In this document: positions 16,227 to 23,960 of the stretch, piece after piece
Numbering within the stretch: the stretch's first letter is position 1
Layout: every line of letters begins with the position of its first letter
Assembly: GCF_009936035.1 (NCBI RefSeq)
Contig: NZ_QWEO01000031.1
Coordinates: 1 to 35,119 of the forward strand
DNA: 35,119 bases
Direction: 5' to 3'
Source of the DNA: Neglectibacter sp. X58
Lineage (GTDB): Bacteria; Bacillota; Clostridia; Oscillospirales; Acutalibacteraceae
Program-made: the position numbers and the translations under genes
The notes under the pieces: model-generated
What the model saw: the letters and a program-made list of their open reading frames with translations, nothing else
What the model was told of the DNA's origin: nothing
The model's database searches: none

Positions 16227-16931
16227 TTATGAGGCCAGCAGCTCTTCTGCCTCCTCCTGGGTTAAAAATTCATGCTCCAGCATGGAGGACACCACCTGCC
16301 GCTGCCTTTGGGCTGCAAGTTCCGGGTTTACCGACAAGTCATACACAGACGGGGCATTGGGGATGCCTGCCAGCAGGGTACATTCGTTGGCGTCCATCTG
16401 GGCGGGATCCTTCTCGAAATACGTTTGGCTGGCGGCCCCTACGGAATAGCACCCGCTGCCGAAATAAATGCTGTTTACGTACAGCTCCAGAATTTCATCC
16501 TTGCTGTAATGGCTTTCCAGATCCCAGGCCGCGAACACCTCTGCCGCCTTCCGGCACAAATCCTTTTCCTGGGTGAACAGCATGTTTTTCGCAAGCTGCT
16601 GGGTAATGGTGCTGCCGCCCTCCACAAAGGAGAGGCTGCACAGATCGTTCCAGACCGCCCGGCCTATTGCCAGCAGGTCAATGCCGCCGTGGGTGTAAAA
16701 TCGGTGATCCTCCGCTGCCACCACAGCGTCCTTGTAGGTGGCGGGCAGGCTTTCCAGGGAGGTGAAATCCGGCTGCTGCCGCACTTGCTCCACCCTTTTA
16801 TACAGGGGCATTTCCTCCAGCGCGCTGGTGTACAGCTTGTAGCCCTGGAAGGCCACAGCCCCAGCCGCGCACAGGCCTACTGCCAGCACCACCAGAAATA
16901 TGTTTCTTAAAAACCGCAGCGCTCTTTTCAT
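16227..16931 (-). CDS. Monofunctional biosynthetic peptidoglycan transglycosylase (GT51)
   Basis: The enzyme polymerises lipid II into glycan strands outside the membrane. The 234 residues have one N-terminal transmembrane anchor (about 8-28) and the GT51 motifs: VVAAEDHRFYTHGGID (about 70-85, with the catalytic Glu in AEDxxFxxHxG), GGSTITQQLAKN (about 104-115), ESHYSKDEILELYVNSIYFG and ECTLLAGIPNAP. There is no transpeptidase domain, so it matches MtgA-type monofunctional enzymes and not a bifunctional penicillin-binding protein. ATG 16931 follows AAAGGAGG by 10 nt. It is transcribed alone and away from the DtxR-type gene. Confidence 0.9.
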   Translation of the reverse strand: MKRALRFLRNIFLVVLAVGLCAAGAVAFQGYKLYTSALEEMPLYKRVEQVRQQPDFTSLESLPATYKDAVVAAEDHRFYTHGGIDLLAIGRAVWNDLCSLSFVEGGSTITQQLAKNMLFTQEKDLCRKAAEVFAAWDLESHYSKDEILELYVNSIYFGSGCYSVGAASQTYFEKDPAQMDANECTLLAGIPNAPSVYDLSVNPELAAQRQRQVVSSMLEHEFLTQEEAEELLAS

Positions 16932-17095
16932 CCAGACGCGCCTCCTTTCTCTTTCTGCCCCTATAGTACCATCCCGCCCTTGCGAATTCCCCAGCCAAAT
17001 TCTTTCGTTCCCCTTACAAAATCACGCAAACCTGACAAAACTGTAAGCTTCCCTGCCGGCATATGCAGATTTGCAGGCCCAGCCTCCCCAAGGGC

Positions 17096-17124
17096 TTGCA
17101 AGGGCCTGGGAAAAGGGCTATAAT
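17096..17124 (+). promoter_or_regulatory. Sigma-A promoter of the DtxR-type regulator
   Basis: TTGCAA (17096-17101) and TATAAT (17119-17124) are spaced by 17 nt, 36 nt before the TTG start. Confidence 0.7.
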
Positions 17125-17159
17125 AAAAAGGAAATCTTTCCACAGGGAGGCGGGCGGCT

Positions 17160-17525
17160 TTGAAAAAAATACAGGAATCAGCCGAAAACTATCTGGAAAC
17201 CATTCTCATCCTGCAGCAGCGGGAGGGCAGCGTGCGCTCCATCGACATTGCCGCTGAAATGGAGTTCAGCAAGCCCAGCGTCAGCGTGGCCATGAAGCAC
17301 CTGCGGGAAAGGGGCTGTATCACTGTGGATGCTGACGGCTTTATCACCCTTACAGAGGAGGGCAGGCGCATTGCCGAAGGGGTTTACCAGCGGCACATCC
17401 TTTTTACCCAATGGCTCCAGTCCCTGGGGGTTGACCCGGAGGTGGCGGCAGAGGACGCCTGCCGCATAGAGCATGTTATCAGCGAGGAAACCTTCCAGGC
17501 CATCCGCAGGCATGTGAATATGTGA
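17160..17525 (+). CDS. DtxR/MntR-family metal-dependent transcriptional regulator
   Basis: This 121-residue protein has a winged helix (about 8-70: NYLETILILQQREGSVRSID, then KPSVSVAMKHLRERGCI and the wing ITLTEEGRRIAEGVYQRH). It is followed by the short metal-binding/dimerisation part of the family (about 75-118), with candidate ligands in AEDACRIEHVISEE. Members repress metal-uptake genes when bound to Mn(II) or Fe(II). The start is TTG 17160 with AGGGAGG upstream; no ATG is better placed. It lacks the C-terminal SH3-like domain of long DtxR proteins and so resembles MntR. No transporter is in the same operon, but a metal permease lies 2 kb downstream. Confidence 0.85.
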   Translation: MKKIQESAENYLETILILQQREGSVRSIDIAAEMEFSKPSVSVAMKHLRERGCITVDADGFITLTEEGRRIAEGVYQRHILFTQWLQSLGVDPEVAAEDACRIEHVISEETFQAIRRHVNM

Positions 17526-17545
17526 GAAAATTTGTTCGATTTTTC

Positions 17546-17574
17546 TTGACTTCTTTCCGGCGGGGTGGTATACT
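17546..17574 (+). promoter_or_regulatory. Sigma-A promoter of the GNAT-DUF3795 / MazG / HD cluster
   Basis: TTGACT (17546-17551) and TATACT (17569-17574) are spaced by 17 nt. A partly symmetric AGAACATACATTCT lies just past the expected start. Confidence 0.72.
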
Positions 17575-17612
17575 GCTGTTAGAACATACATTCTAATGGG
17601 AGGCTGTGCTGC

Positions 17613-18554
17613 ATGTGGGACTGGAACAAGGAAATCAAGGGGAAATACCGGGGATACCGCTATGAGACGGCAAGCTTTGCGCTGCGGCAGGTTGTGCCGG
17701 AGGACGCACCGGCATTGCTGCGATGCTATGGGGACGCAGAGGCTGTGGCCCTGATGAACGGGGACAACTGCAGCAGGGGCTTTTACTGCGCCACTCTGGC
17801 GGACATGGAAAGCTACATCCACATCTGGCAGGGGGAGGGCTATGCCCGTCCGGCTGTAACAGACAAGCACACTGGGGAGGTTATTGGCACCTTGGAGATT
17901 TTCGGCGGGGAAGCCGGGGTGCTGCGGGTTGACCTGCGGCGGGACTATGAGCGGGAGGATGTTTTAAGGGAGCTTTACACCCTGGCCCTCCGGGAATTCA
18001 CCAGGGATTTTCCCATGGGCGCCTTGGTGACAAAGGCGCCCCCAGCCGCCAAGGCCCGGCGGAAGGTGCTGGAAGCCCTGGGCTTTGCAGGGCCGGAGGC
18101 GTTCCGGGGGTATCCGGACTATTACCGGATGCCGGCGGGCAGGATGCGCCGGGAGTTGGGGATTGCTTATTGCGGGCTGGCCTGCTGCCTGTGCAGCGAA
18201 AACGCCACCTGCCCTGGCTGCCAGGAGGCGGGATGCGGAAACCATGAAACCTGCCGGAATTACCAGTGCTGTCAGGAGAAAGGCTTTTCCGGCTGCTGGG
18301 AGTGCCCGGGGTTTCCCTGCGGCGCGCCCATGCTGGAAAAAGCCAGAGTCAGGGCCTTTGTCCGCTTTGTCCGGGAGCATGGGGAGGAGGCCCTGCTGGA
18401 CTGCCTGGAAAACGGCGTAAAAGCCGGGCTTGTGTACCACCGGGAGGGCCTTGCCGGGGACTATGACCTGGGCACGGAGGAAGAAGTTCTCGGCTTGCTG
18501 TCCGGCCTGCTGGAAAAAGGAAAGGAAAAGCTCTGCGGGCCAGCGGACTGTTGA
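17613..18554 (+). CDS. GNAT acetyltransferase fused to a Cys-rich DUF3795 domain
   Basis: Residues about 20-175 of this 313-residue protein look like a GNAT domain (FALRQVVPEDAPALLRCYGD, then KHTGEVIGTLEIFGG, ending KVLEALGFAGPEAFRGYPDYYRM). The acetyl-CoA loop is not classical (LRRDYEREDVLREL), so activity is uncertain. Residues about 188-245 match DUF3795: AYCGLACCLCSENATCPGCQ, then CGNHETCRNYQCCQEKG and CWECPGFPCGAP, with many paired cysteines suited to metal binding. The last 70 residues are helical. The start is ATG 17613 (GGGAGG upstream). The stop overlaps the region where the MazG-like frame begins, so the three genes 17613-19415 probably form one operon. The substrate is unknown. Confidence 0.8.
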   Translation: MWDWNKEIKGKYRGYRYETASFALRQVVPEDAPALLRCYGDAEAVALMNGDNCSRGFYCATLADMESYIHIWQGEGYARPAVTDKHTGEVIGTLEIFGGEAGVLRVDLRRDYEREDVLRELYTLALREFTRDFPMGALVTKAPPAAKARRKVLEALGFAGPEAFRGYPDYYRMPAGRMRRELGIAYCGLACCLCSENATCPGCQEAGCGNHETCRNYQCCQEKGFSGCWECPGFPCGAPMLEKARVRAFVRFVREHGEEALLDCLENGVKAGLVYHREGLAGDYDLGTEEEVLGLLSGLLEKGKEKLCGPADC

Positions 18555-18570
18555 AGAACTGATTAGGGCT

Positions 18571-18831
18571 GTGTATGAACTGAACCAGGTGTCTGGAATG
18601 GATTCCGGGGTGTATGCCGCGGAGGAATGTGCCGAACTTATTAAAGAACTGATGAAGGAACAGCGGGGCAAGGGCAGCCGGGAAAGCCTGGTGGAAGAAG
18701 CCTGCGACGTGCTGCTTACCACAGCCATATTGCTGAAGAAGCATGGCGTGGAGAAGGACGAAATTGAAAACCGCATACGCTTCAAGGCCAGCAAGGCGCT
18801 GGAGCGCTGGCAGGATTCCGGCGAAGTGTAA
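18571..18831 (+). CDS. MazG-like nucleotide pyrophosphohydrolase
   Basis: This small all-alpha NTP pyrophosphatase has the metal motifs EECAELIKELMKE and EEACDVLLTTAILLKKH, matching the E-x2-E ... E-x2-D pattern of the MazG/iMazG fold. Such proteins hydrolyse nucleoside triphosphates to the monophosphate, often as house-cleaning enzymes. The start is unclear. The family-like helix TVEELIRAVYELNQ begins upstream, at about 18547, but no ATG lies there. GTG 18571 is the nearest usual codon, and a longer frame is open into the upstream gene from GTG/ATG codons at 18430-18463. A non-AUG start or coupling to the upstream stop is possible. The remainder (to residue 86 from the GTG) is certain. Confidence 0.75.
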   Translation: MYELNQVSGMDSGVYAAEECAELIKELMKEQRGKGSRESLVEEACDVLLTTAILLKKHGVEKDEIENRIRFKASKALERWQDSGEV

Positions 18832-18866
18832 CGCGGACAGTGAAACTTACAGGAAGGGTGGACAGG

Positions 18867-19415
18867 ATGAGAGAAAAAGCATTCGCACTTTTACAGGAGT
18901 ATAACCAGAACCAGGCGCTGGTGGTGCATGGCATGGCGGTGGAGGCCATTATGCGGCATTATGCGGAAAAAGCCGGGGAGGACGTGGAGTATTGGGGCTG
19001 CGTGGGCCTGCTTCACGACGTGGACTACGAAAGGTATCCGGAGGAGCACTGCAAAAAGGCGGTGGAAATCCTCCAGAATGCCGGATATGACGAGGGCTTC
19101 ATCCGGGCGGTGGTCAGCCACGGCTATGGGCTGGTGTGCGATGTGGAGCCGCAGCTTTACATGGAAAAGGTGCTGTATACGGTGGACGAGATGAGCGGCC
19201 TGATTAACGCCGCCGCCATCCTGCGGCCCTCCCACTCTGTGATGGATCTGGAAGTAAAGTCTGTGAAGAAAAAGTTTAAGGACAAAAAGTTTGCCGCCGG
19301 GGTGAACCGGGAGGTTATCCTGGACGGCTGCCAGCGGCTGGGGGCAGAGCTGGACGAGGTGATTGCAGAGTGTATTGCGGGTATGCGGGAAAACCATGAG
19401 GCTCTGGGGCTTTAG
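18867..19415 (+). CDS. HD-domain metal-dependent hydrolase
   Basis: This 182-residue protein shows the HD-superfamily ligands in order: a first His in VVHGMAVEAIMRHYA, the HD pair in GLLHDVDYERYPEEH, a His in AVVSHGYG and an Asp in YTVDEMSGLI. These enzymes are usually phosphohydrolases. In this short form with Asp after HDVD, the family is often annotated as HDIG/HD hydrolase without known substrate. I use ATG 18867, with AGG near the start and GGAAGGG further up. GTG 18840 is a possible alternative that adds nine residues. It closes the GNAT-MazG-HD cluster and ends before a bidirectional terminator. Confidence 0.85.
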   Translation: MREKAFALLQEYNQNQALVVHGMAVEAIMRHYAEKAGEDVEYWGCVGLLHDVDYERYPEEHCKKAVEILQNAGYDEGFIRAVVSHGYGLVCDVEPQLYMEKVLYTVDEMSGLINAAAILRPSHSVMDLEVKSVKKKFKDKKFAAGVNREVILDGCQRLGAELDEVIAECIAGMRENHEALGL

Positions 19416-19444
19416 GGCCTGTTTGCAAATAAAGGAAATGAAAG

Positions 19445-19485
19445 AAAAAGCAGGCGCGGGAGAACAGTCCCCGTACCTGCTTTTT
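19445..19485. terminator. Bidirectional terminator between HD hydrolase and metal permease
   Basis: AAAAAGCAGG (19445-19454) pairs with CCTGCTTTTT (19476-19485), with extra GCGGG/CCCCG pairing inside. A-tract and T-tract on the two sides serve both convergent genes. Confidence 0.85.
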
Positions 19486-19496
19486 GTTTTGAAGGT

Positions 19497-20330
19497 TTAT
19501 GGAAAAACCCAGCCGCACAGAAAGCCTGTGGCAACCGCCCCTGCGTACAAGGCCCCTAAAAAGGCAAAGCTTTCCTTCTGGGGGCGGTTCACCCTGAACA
19601 GCACTGCCAGCCCCAGCCCGGCCCCGGTACACAGCCCCGCCACAGCCGATCCAAAGGACAAAGCGCCGCTTAAATACAGTTCCGTCAGCAGGACAGAGGC
19701 GGCGCAGTTGGGGATGAACCCCAGAAGCCCTGTGAGCAGGGGCTGGAACGCGCTGCCGGAAAGGAGCAGCCGGGAAAGGGCTTCTTCCCCTGCCCAGAGG
19801 AAGGCAAGGCCCAGGAAAAGGTTTATGCCCAGCAGGAAGAGGAAAATCCGCAGGGTGTGCCGCAGGGCCGCCTCCGCAGCGCCATGGCCGCCTTCCCCGC
19901 AGCCGCAGTGGGCTTCCTCGCACAGGGGATGGGGGTCGGGCCGGGCGCTGGGGCGCAAAAGCAAATCTGCCAGGAAGCCCACCGCCGCCCCTGCCAAAAG
20001 CTTCACCCCCAGAAGCTTTGCCACCTCCGGCAGGGCCTGGGGCCTGGACAGGAGGATGAGCACTGCCTCGTCGCTGGTGGCGAGAAAAACCGCCAGCAGG
20101 GTGCCGGGGGTGATGAACCGGGCGGCGTACAGGTTTGCCGCCGCCACGGAGAAGCCGCACTGGGGCACGCACCCCAGCACAGCGCCGCCTAAGGGGCCAA
20201 GCTTTTGCAGCAGCGCGGGCGGGTTCCCTCCCCGCCTGTGCTCCAGCAGTTCCATGAAAAGATAGGCGGCGAAAAGGAACGGCAGGGTTTTTAGTGCGTC
20301 CAACACCGCGTCTATGAGTACCTCCAGCAT
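19497..20330 (-). CDS. Putative heavy-metal/manganese exporter (ArsP_2-like permease)
   Basis: This 277-residue integral membrane protein has about eight to ten hydrophobic helices in two halves. Each half has a PQCGFS/PNCAAS-type signature (VLGCVPQCGFSVAAANLYAARF and LLGFIPNCAASVLLTELYLSG). That internal repeat is a mark of the family annotated as putative 10-TM heavy-metal exporter or putative manganese transporter. Between the halves is a cytosolic loop rich in His and Cys (HPLCEEAHCGCGEGGHG), probably metal-binding. ATG 20330 follows GGAGG by about 8 nt; the longer frame to 20507 overlaps the divergent spoIIR promoter. The cargo (Mn, As or another metal) is not settled by sequence. A DtxR/MntR-type regulator lies nearby. 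Confidence 0.75.
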   Translation of the reverse strand: MLEVLIDAVLDALKTLPFLFAAYLFMELLEHRRGGNPPALLQKLGPLGGAVLGCVPQCGFSVAAANLYAARFITPGTLLAVFLATSDEAVLILLSRPQALPEVAKLLGVKLLAGAAVGFLADLLLRPSARPDPHPLCEEAHCGCGEGGHGAAEAALRHTLRIFLFLLGINLFLGLAFLWAGEEALSRLLLSGSAFQPLLTGLLGFIPNCAASVLLTELYLSGALSFGSAVAGLCTGAGLGLAVLFRVNRPQKESFAFLGALYAGAVATGFLCGWVFP

Positions 20331-20391
20331 GGCTTTTCCTCCTTCTCTTTCTGTTATTGCTGTGCCCTGTGTGCTTTCGTTCCCATTTTTT

Positions 20392-20421
20392 GCATATTCC
20401 CGCCAAAGCCGTCCCATACTT
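20392..20421 (+). promoter_or_regulatory. Forespore (SigF/SigG-type) promoter of spoIIR
   Basis: GCATA (20392-20396), an 18-nt spacer and CATACTT (20415-20421) differ at one base from the SigG-type consensus GHATR-N18-CATWHTA. They lie 30 nt before the spoIIR ATG. spoIIR is a SigF target in known sporulators. Confidence 0.65.
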
Positions 20422-20451
20422 TTTCCAGAAACAGAAAGGACGGTAGGTTCC

Positions 20452-21066
20452 ATGAAAAAGGAAACAAGAAAACGGACTCTGGCCCGGGCGCTGGTATGCG
20501 GTTTCATACTGGCGGCAGCCGCCAGCTTTCTCCCTTTTGCCGCCGCGTCTGAGCAGGTTCCCCAGCACGTGCTGCGGCTTCATGTAGTGGCAAACTCCAA
20601 CTCGGAGGCAGATCAGGCGGTGAAGCTGCAGGTGCGGGACGCGGTGCTCCGGGAAGCGGCCCGGTGGTATGGGGACGCGGAAAACCTGGAGCAGGCAAAC
20701 TTCGCTGTATGCACCCACTTGCAGTCCCTTACAAAGGCCGCCAATGAAGCCTTACGGGAAAACGGCTTTCCTATGAACGCCAAAGCCCAGGTGACGGACA
20801 TGTATTTTCCCACCCGGTGGTATGACGGGATAGCGCTTCCTGCCGGTACATACAGAACCCTGCGTGTGACTATTGGGGAGGGGGAGGGCAAGAACTGGTG
20901 GTGCGTGGTTTTTCCCGCTTTGTGCCTGCCTGCCGCCGGGAACCGGGAGGACGTGCTCTCTGCCCTGCCGGAAAGCCAGCGGGAGATTGTGGAGCACCCC
21001 CAGGACTACCGGGTGGAGCTGAAGCTCTTAGAGTGGTACGAGCAGCTTCGGGATCTGCTGGCTTAG
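20452..21066 (+). CDS. spoIIR: Stage II sporulation protein R
   Basis: SpoIIR is made in the forespore, exported toward the mother cell and triggers SpoIIGA to process pro-SigmaE. The 204 residues start with a basic stretch and one export/membrane segment (about 10-32). The family core follows: HVLRLHVVANSNSEADQAVKLQVRDAVL, then AKAQVTDMYFPTRWYDGIALPAGTYRTLRVTIGEGEGKNWWCVVFPALCLP. ATG 20452 was chosen over the longer frame from 20314, because that would cover the promoter and the start of the divergent permease. AAAGGA precedes by about 12 nt. It is a single gene, followed by repeat-rich spacer. Confidence 0.9.
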   Translation: MKKETRKRTLARALVCGFILAAAASFLPFAAASEQVPQHVLRLHVVANSNSEADQAVKLQVRDAVLREAARWYGDAENLEQANFAVCTHLQSLTKAANEALRENGFPMNAKAQVTDMYFPTRWYDGIALPAGTYRTLRVTIGEGEGKNWWCVVFPALCLPAAGNREDVLSALPESQREIVEHPQDYRVELKLLEWYEQLRDLLA

Positions 21067-21086
21067 GGGCTTTGACAAGACCTTGG

Positions 21087-21161
21087 GACTCCGTCCCAAA
21101 CCCTGCAACCCCTTTTGAAAAAGGGGTTGACCCTAAAACCAACTTTGGCACATTTTATTGC
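21087..21161. repeat. Dispersed palindromic repeat, family 1, copy 1
   Basis: This contains TTGGGAC-TCC-GTCCCAA and the perfect hairpin CAACCCCTTTT-GA-AAAAGGGGTTG (21106-21129), followed by ACCCTAAAACCAA and ATTTTATTGC. A second copy with the same order lies at 30819-30897. The hairpin may also stop transcription after spoIIR. Confidence 0.7.
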
Positions 21162-21213
21162 GGTGCATTTCTCAACAGCACCAGCCCCTAAAAAGAACTT
21201 TCGAGAGCACCCT

Positions 21214-21326
21214 GGGCACGCGATAGTCCGCTGAAAAGTTTCCGCCCTCAAGCAGGCGGAATGCCTGCGCCCCGCGTCTTAGGTGCAAAAACGCATTGCT
21301 GTGCAAAGCGTTTCGTTACGCTGCAA
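21214..21326. repeat. Dispersed repeat, family 2, copy 1
   Basis: GGGCACGCGAT, then GCGGAATGCCTGCG, CCCCGCGTCT and GGTG recur in the same order at 29299-29398. It has no coding frame and fills the spacer before the dnaK terminator. Confidence 0.5.
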
Positions 21327-21356
21327 GAGGACGGCGGCACGCGTGCCGCCGTCCTC
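21327..21356. terminator. Hairpin terminator after dnaK
   Basis: GAGGACGGCGGCAC and GTGCCGCCGTCCTC are perfect 14-bp arms, 21 nt past the dnaK stop. The T-run is better on the plus strand (TTTT), so it may also end leftover plus-strand transcription. Confidence 0.75.
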
Positions 21357-21377
21357 TTTTAGTATCTTCAGAAAGAT

Positions 21378-23222
21378 TTAGTCAACGTCTTTATAGTCGG
21401 CGTCATACACGTTGCCGTCCGGTGCGCCGCCCTGGGGAGGCTGCTGCCCGTCAAAGGGGGGCTGGGGTGTGCCGGGCTGGCCCTGGGGGGCCGCCTGCTG
21501 GTACAGCTTCTCGCTGACGGAATAGACCGCCTTCTGCAGCTCGTCCATGCCTGCCTTGATGGCGTCTACAGTGCCGTTCTGCAGGGTATCCCGCAGGGCG
21601 GCTACCTTCACGTTAATTTCGTTCTTGTCCGCGTCCTGCAACTTGTCGCCGCTGTCTGCAATAAGCTTTTCAGCGGAATAGCACAGGTTCTCGGCGTTGT
21701 TCTTGGTGTCCACTTCCTCCCGGCGCTTCTTGTCCTCCTCGGCAAACTGCTCCGCTGCCTTTACAGCCCGGTCAATATCGTCCTTGCTCATGTTGGAGCT
21801 GGAGGAGATAGTGATGTGCTGCTCCTTGCCTGTGCCCAAATCCTTGGCGGACACGTTCACAATGCCGTTTGCGTCGATGTCAAAGGTGACTTCGATCTGG
21901 GGGATGCCCCGGGGGGCGGGAGCAATGCCGTCCAGCTTAAAGAGGCCAAGCTGCTTGTTGTCTCGGGCAAACTCCCGCTCGCCCTGCAGCACGTTTACTT
22001 CCACCTGGGTCTGGCCGTCGGCGGCAGTGGAGAAAATCTGGCTCTTTTTGGTGGGGATGGTGGTGTTGCGCTCGATAATCTTGGTCATTACGCCGCCCAT
22101 GGTTTCCACGCCCAGGGACAGGGGGGTTACGTCCAGGAGCAGCAGGCCCTGGACTTCGCCGCCCAGCACGCCTGCCTGGATAGCCGCGCCGATAGCCACG
22201 CACTCATCGGGGTTAATGCCCTTGAAAGGCTCCTTGCCGATAAAGCCCTTTACGGCGTCCTGCACAGCCGGGATGCGGGAGGAGCCGCCTACCAGCAGCA
22301 CCTTGCTGATTTCCCCAATGGACAGGCCGCTGTCCTGCAAAGCCTGGCGCACAGGCCCCATGGTTTTTTCCACCAGGTCGGCGGTCAGCTCGTTGAACTT
22401 GGCCCGGGTCAGGGTCATGTCCAGGTGCTTAGGTCCGGTGGCGTCGGCGGTGATGAAGGGCAGGTTGATGGAAGCGCTTGTCACGCCGGAAAGCTCAATT
22501 TTCGCCTTTTCGGCAGCTTCCTTGATGCGCTGCATGGCCATCTTGTCCCCGGAAAGGTCAACGCCCTGCTCCATCTTAAAGGTGCTTACAATGTGGTCGA
22601 TAACCCGCTGGTCAAAGTCGTCGCCGCCTAAGCGGTTGTTGCCGGCAGTTGCCAGAACCTCCTGCACGCCGTCGCCCATTTCAATGATGGACACGTCGAA
22701 GGTGCCGCCGCCCAGGTCATATACCATCACCTTCTGGTCGTTGTCCTTGTCCACGCCATAGGAGAGGGCCGCGGCGGTAGGCTCGTTGATAATGCGCTTT
22801 ACATCCATGCCCGCGATTTTCCCCGCGTCCTTGGTGGCTTGGCGCTGGGCATCGGTGAAGTAGGCGGGGACGGTGATGACAGCGCTTGTGACAGGCTCAC
22901 CCAAATAGGCTTCCGCGTCCGCCTTCAGCTTTTGCAGCACCATGGCGGAAATTTCCTGGGGGGTGTAGCTTTTGCCGTCAATGGCAACCTTATAATTGCT
23001 GCCCATTTCCCGCTTGATGGAAGAAACTGTGCGGTCGGGGTTGGTGATGGCCTGGCGCTTTGCCACCTGGCCCACCATGCGCTCCCCGTCCTTGGAGAAA
23101 GCCACTACAGAAGGGGTGGTGCGGGCGCCCTCGGCATTGGCGATAACCACAGGCTCACCGCCTTCGATCACTGCCACGCAGGAGTTTGTAGTGCCCAAAT
23201 CAATACCAATGGTCTTTGACAT
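21378..23222 (-). CDS. dnaK: Chaperone DnaK (Hsp70)
   Basis: The 614 residues contain the whole Hsp70 plan. The ATPase domain includes [14 protein letters not shown] (6-19), [11 protein letters not shown] and [12 protein letters not shown]. The interdomain linker is [14 protein letters not shown] substrate-binding beta domain, helical lid and Gln/Pro-rich tail ending DADYKDVD follow. It refolds proteins with ATP, GrpE and DnaJ. It is last in the hrcA-grpE-dnaK operon, 124 nt after grpE, a spacer that contains a CTCAGGG/CCCTGAG hairpin. No dnaJ follows; a terminator and then repeats and spoIIR come instead, so DnaJ must be coded elsewhere. Expression is probably under HrcA/CIRCE control from 25.0 kb. 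Confidence 0.98.
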   Translation of the reverse strand: MSKTIGIDLGTTNSCVAVIEGGEPVVIANAEGARTTPSVVAFSKDGERMVGQVAKRQAITNPDRTVSSIKREMGSNYKVAIDGKSYTPQEISAMVLQKLKADAEAYLGEPVTSAVITVPAYFTDAQRQATKDAGKIAGMDVKRIINEPTAAALSYGVDKDNDQKVMVYDLGGGTFDVSIIEMGDGVQEVLATAGNNRLGGDDFDQRVIDHIVSTFKMEQGVDLSGDKMAMQRIKEAAEKAKIELSGVTSASINLPFITADATGPKHLDMTLTRAKFNELTADLVEKTMGPVRQALQDSGLSIGEISKVLLVGGSSRIPAVQDAVKGFIGKEPFKGINPDECVAIGAAIQAGVLGGEVQGLLLLDVTPLSLGVETMGGVMTKIIERNTTIPTKKSQIFSTAADGQTQVEVNVLQGEREFARDNKQLGLFKLDGIAPAPRGIPQIEVTFDIDANGIVNVSAKDLGTGKEQHITISSSSNMSKDDIDRAVKAAEQFAEEDKKRREEVDTKNNAENLCYSAEKLIADSGDKLQDADKNEINVKVAALRDTLQNGTVDAIKAGMDELQKAVYSVSEKLYQQAAPQGQPGTPQPPFDGQQPPQGGAPDGNVYDADYKDVD

Positions 23223-23346
23223 AGTTATTACCTCGCTTTATTATTATATATTTATTGTCATTATAGATGCCTGGTTTTTGTATGGCGCGGGAAGCGGAGC
23301 GTAGGTTCCAAGGGATTCTCAGGGGTGGAAGCCCTGAGCCGGAGAC

Positions 23347-23895
23347 TCAGTTTGCCACCTGCACCATGGCGAAGCGCACCACCCGGTCGCCTAAAAGATA
23401 CCCTTTCTGGAACACAGCGGAAATCACGTTTTCGCCCAGGCTTTCATCTTCAATGTGGGCCACAGCGTTGTGGCGGTTGGGGTCAAAGGGTTCGCCCACT
23501 GCCCCACAGGGGGTGATGCCCAGCTTCTCAAAAGCCTGCTGGATTTGGGACTCTATCATCTCCACGCCCTTCTTCATATCCTCTGCCGAAGCGTTTTCCT
23601 GTTCCAGCGCCCGCTCTATATTGTCCGCAATGGGCAGCAGGGCCTGCACTGTGTCGGACACCGCGTTATTGTAAATGGCGCTTTTTTCGTTCTGGGTGCG
23701 CTTGCGGAAGTTGTCATACTCTGCCAGCACCCGCAGGTGCTGCTGCTTGTGGGCCTCAAACTCCGCCTGGAGTTTTTCCAGTTCAGGCGTTTTTGGTTCT
23801 TCCTGCTGAACCTCCGGGGCCTGCTCTTCGGGAACCTGTTCCCCTGCCTGCTCCTGCTCCATTTCCTGATCTGGCTGCTTCTGTTCCTGATCCAT
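23347..23895 (-). CDS. grpE: Nucleotide exchange factor GrpE
   Basis: This 182-residue protein has an acidic, Gln/Glu-rich N-terminus (about 1-38), a long coiled coil (LEKLQAEFEAHKQQHLRVLAEYDNF) with the family motif AEYDNFRKRT, and the C-terminal beta part NRHNAVAHIEDESLGENVISAVFQKGYLLGDRVVRFAMVQV. It speeds ADP release from DnaK. It lies between hrcA and dnaK in the usual order. Confidence 0.97.
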   Translation of the reverse strand: MDQEQKQPDQEMEQEQAGEQVPEEQAPEVQQEEPKTPELEKLQAEFEAHKQQHLRVLAEYDNFRKRTQNEKSAIYNNAVSDTVQALLPIADNIERALEQENASAEDMKKGVEMIESQIQQAFEKLGITPCGAVGEPFDPNRHNAVAHIEDESLGENVISAVFQKGYLLGDRVVRFAMVQVAN

Positions 23896-23960
23896 GTTTT
23901 CAGTCTCCCTTCCCGCCGCAGCGTCGCTGTATCTTATATGGTTTTTCTTTTTTCCTGTTT

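Noticed and set aside
17579-17594. LexA-box-like AGAACATACATTCT
   Set aside because: It deviates from the Gram-positive GAAC-N4-GTTC consensus in the second half and no SOS gene follows, so it is left as a note on the promoter entry.
19315-20718. 467-codon minus-strand frame across the metal permease and spoIIR start
   Set aside because: It is Arg/Gly/Pro-rich out-of-frame translation of GC-rich genes and crosses two real genes and a promoter.
23223-23346. Possible extra gene between grpE and dnaK
   Set aside because: Only a CTCAGGG/CCCTGAG hairpin and AT-rich leader are present, with no frame carrying a ribosome site.
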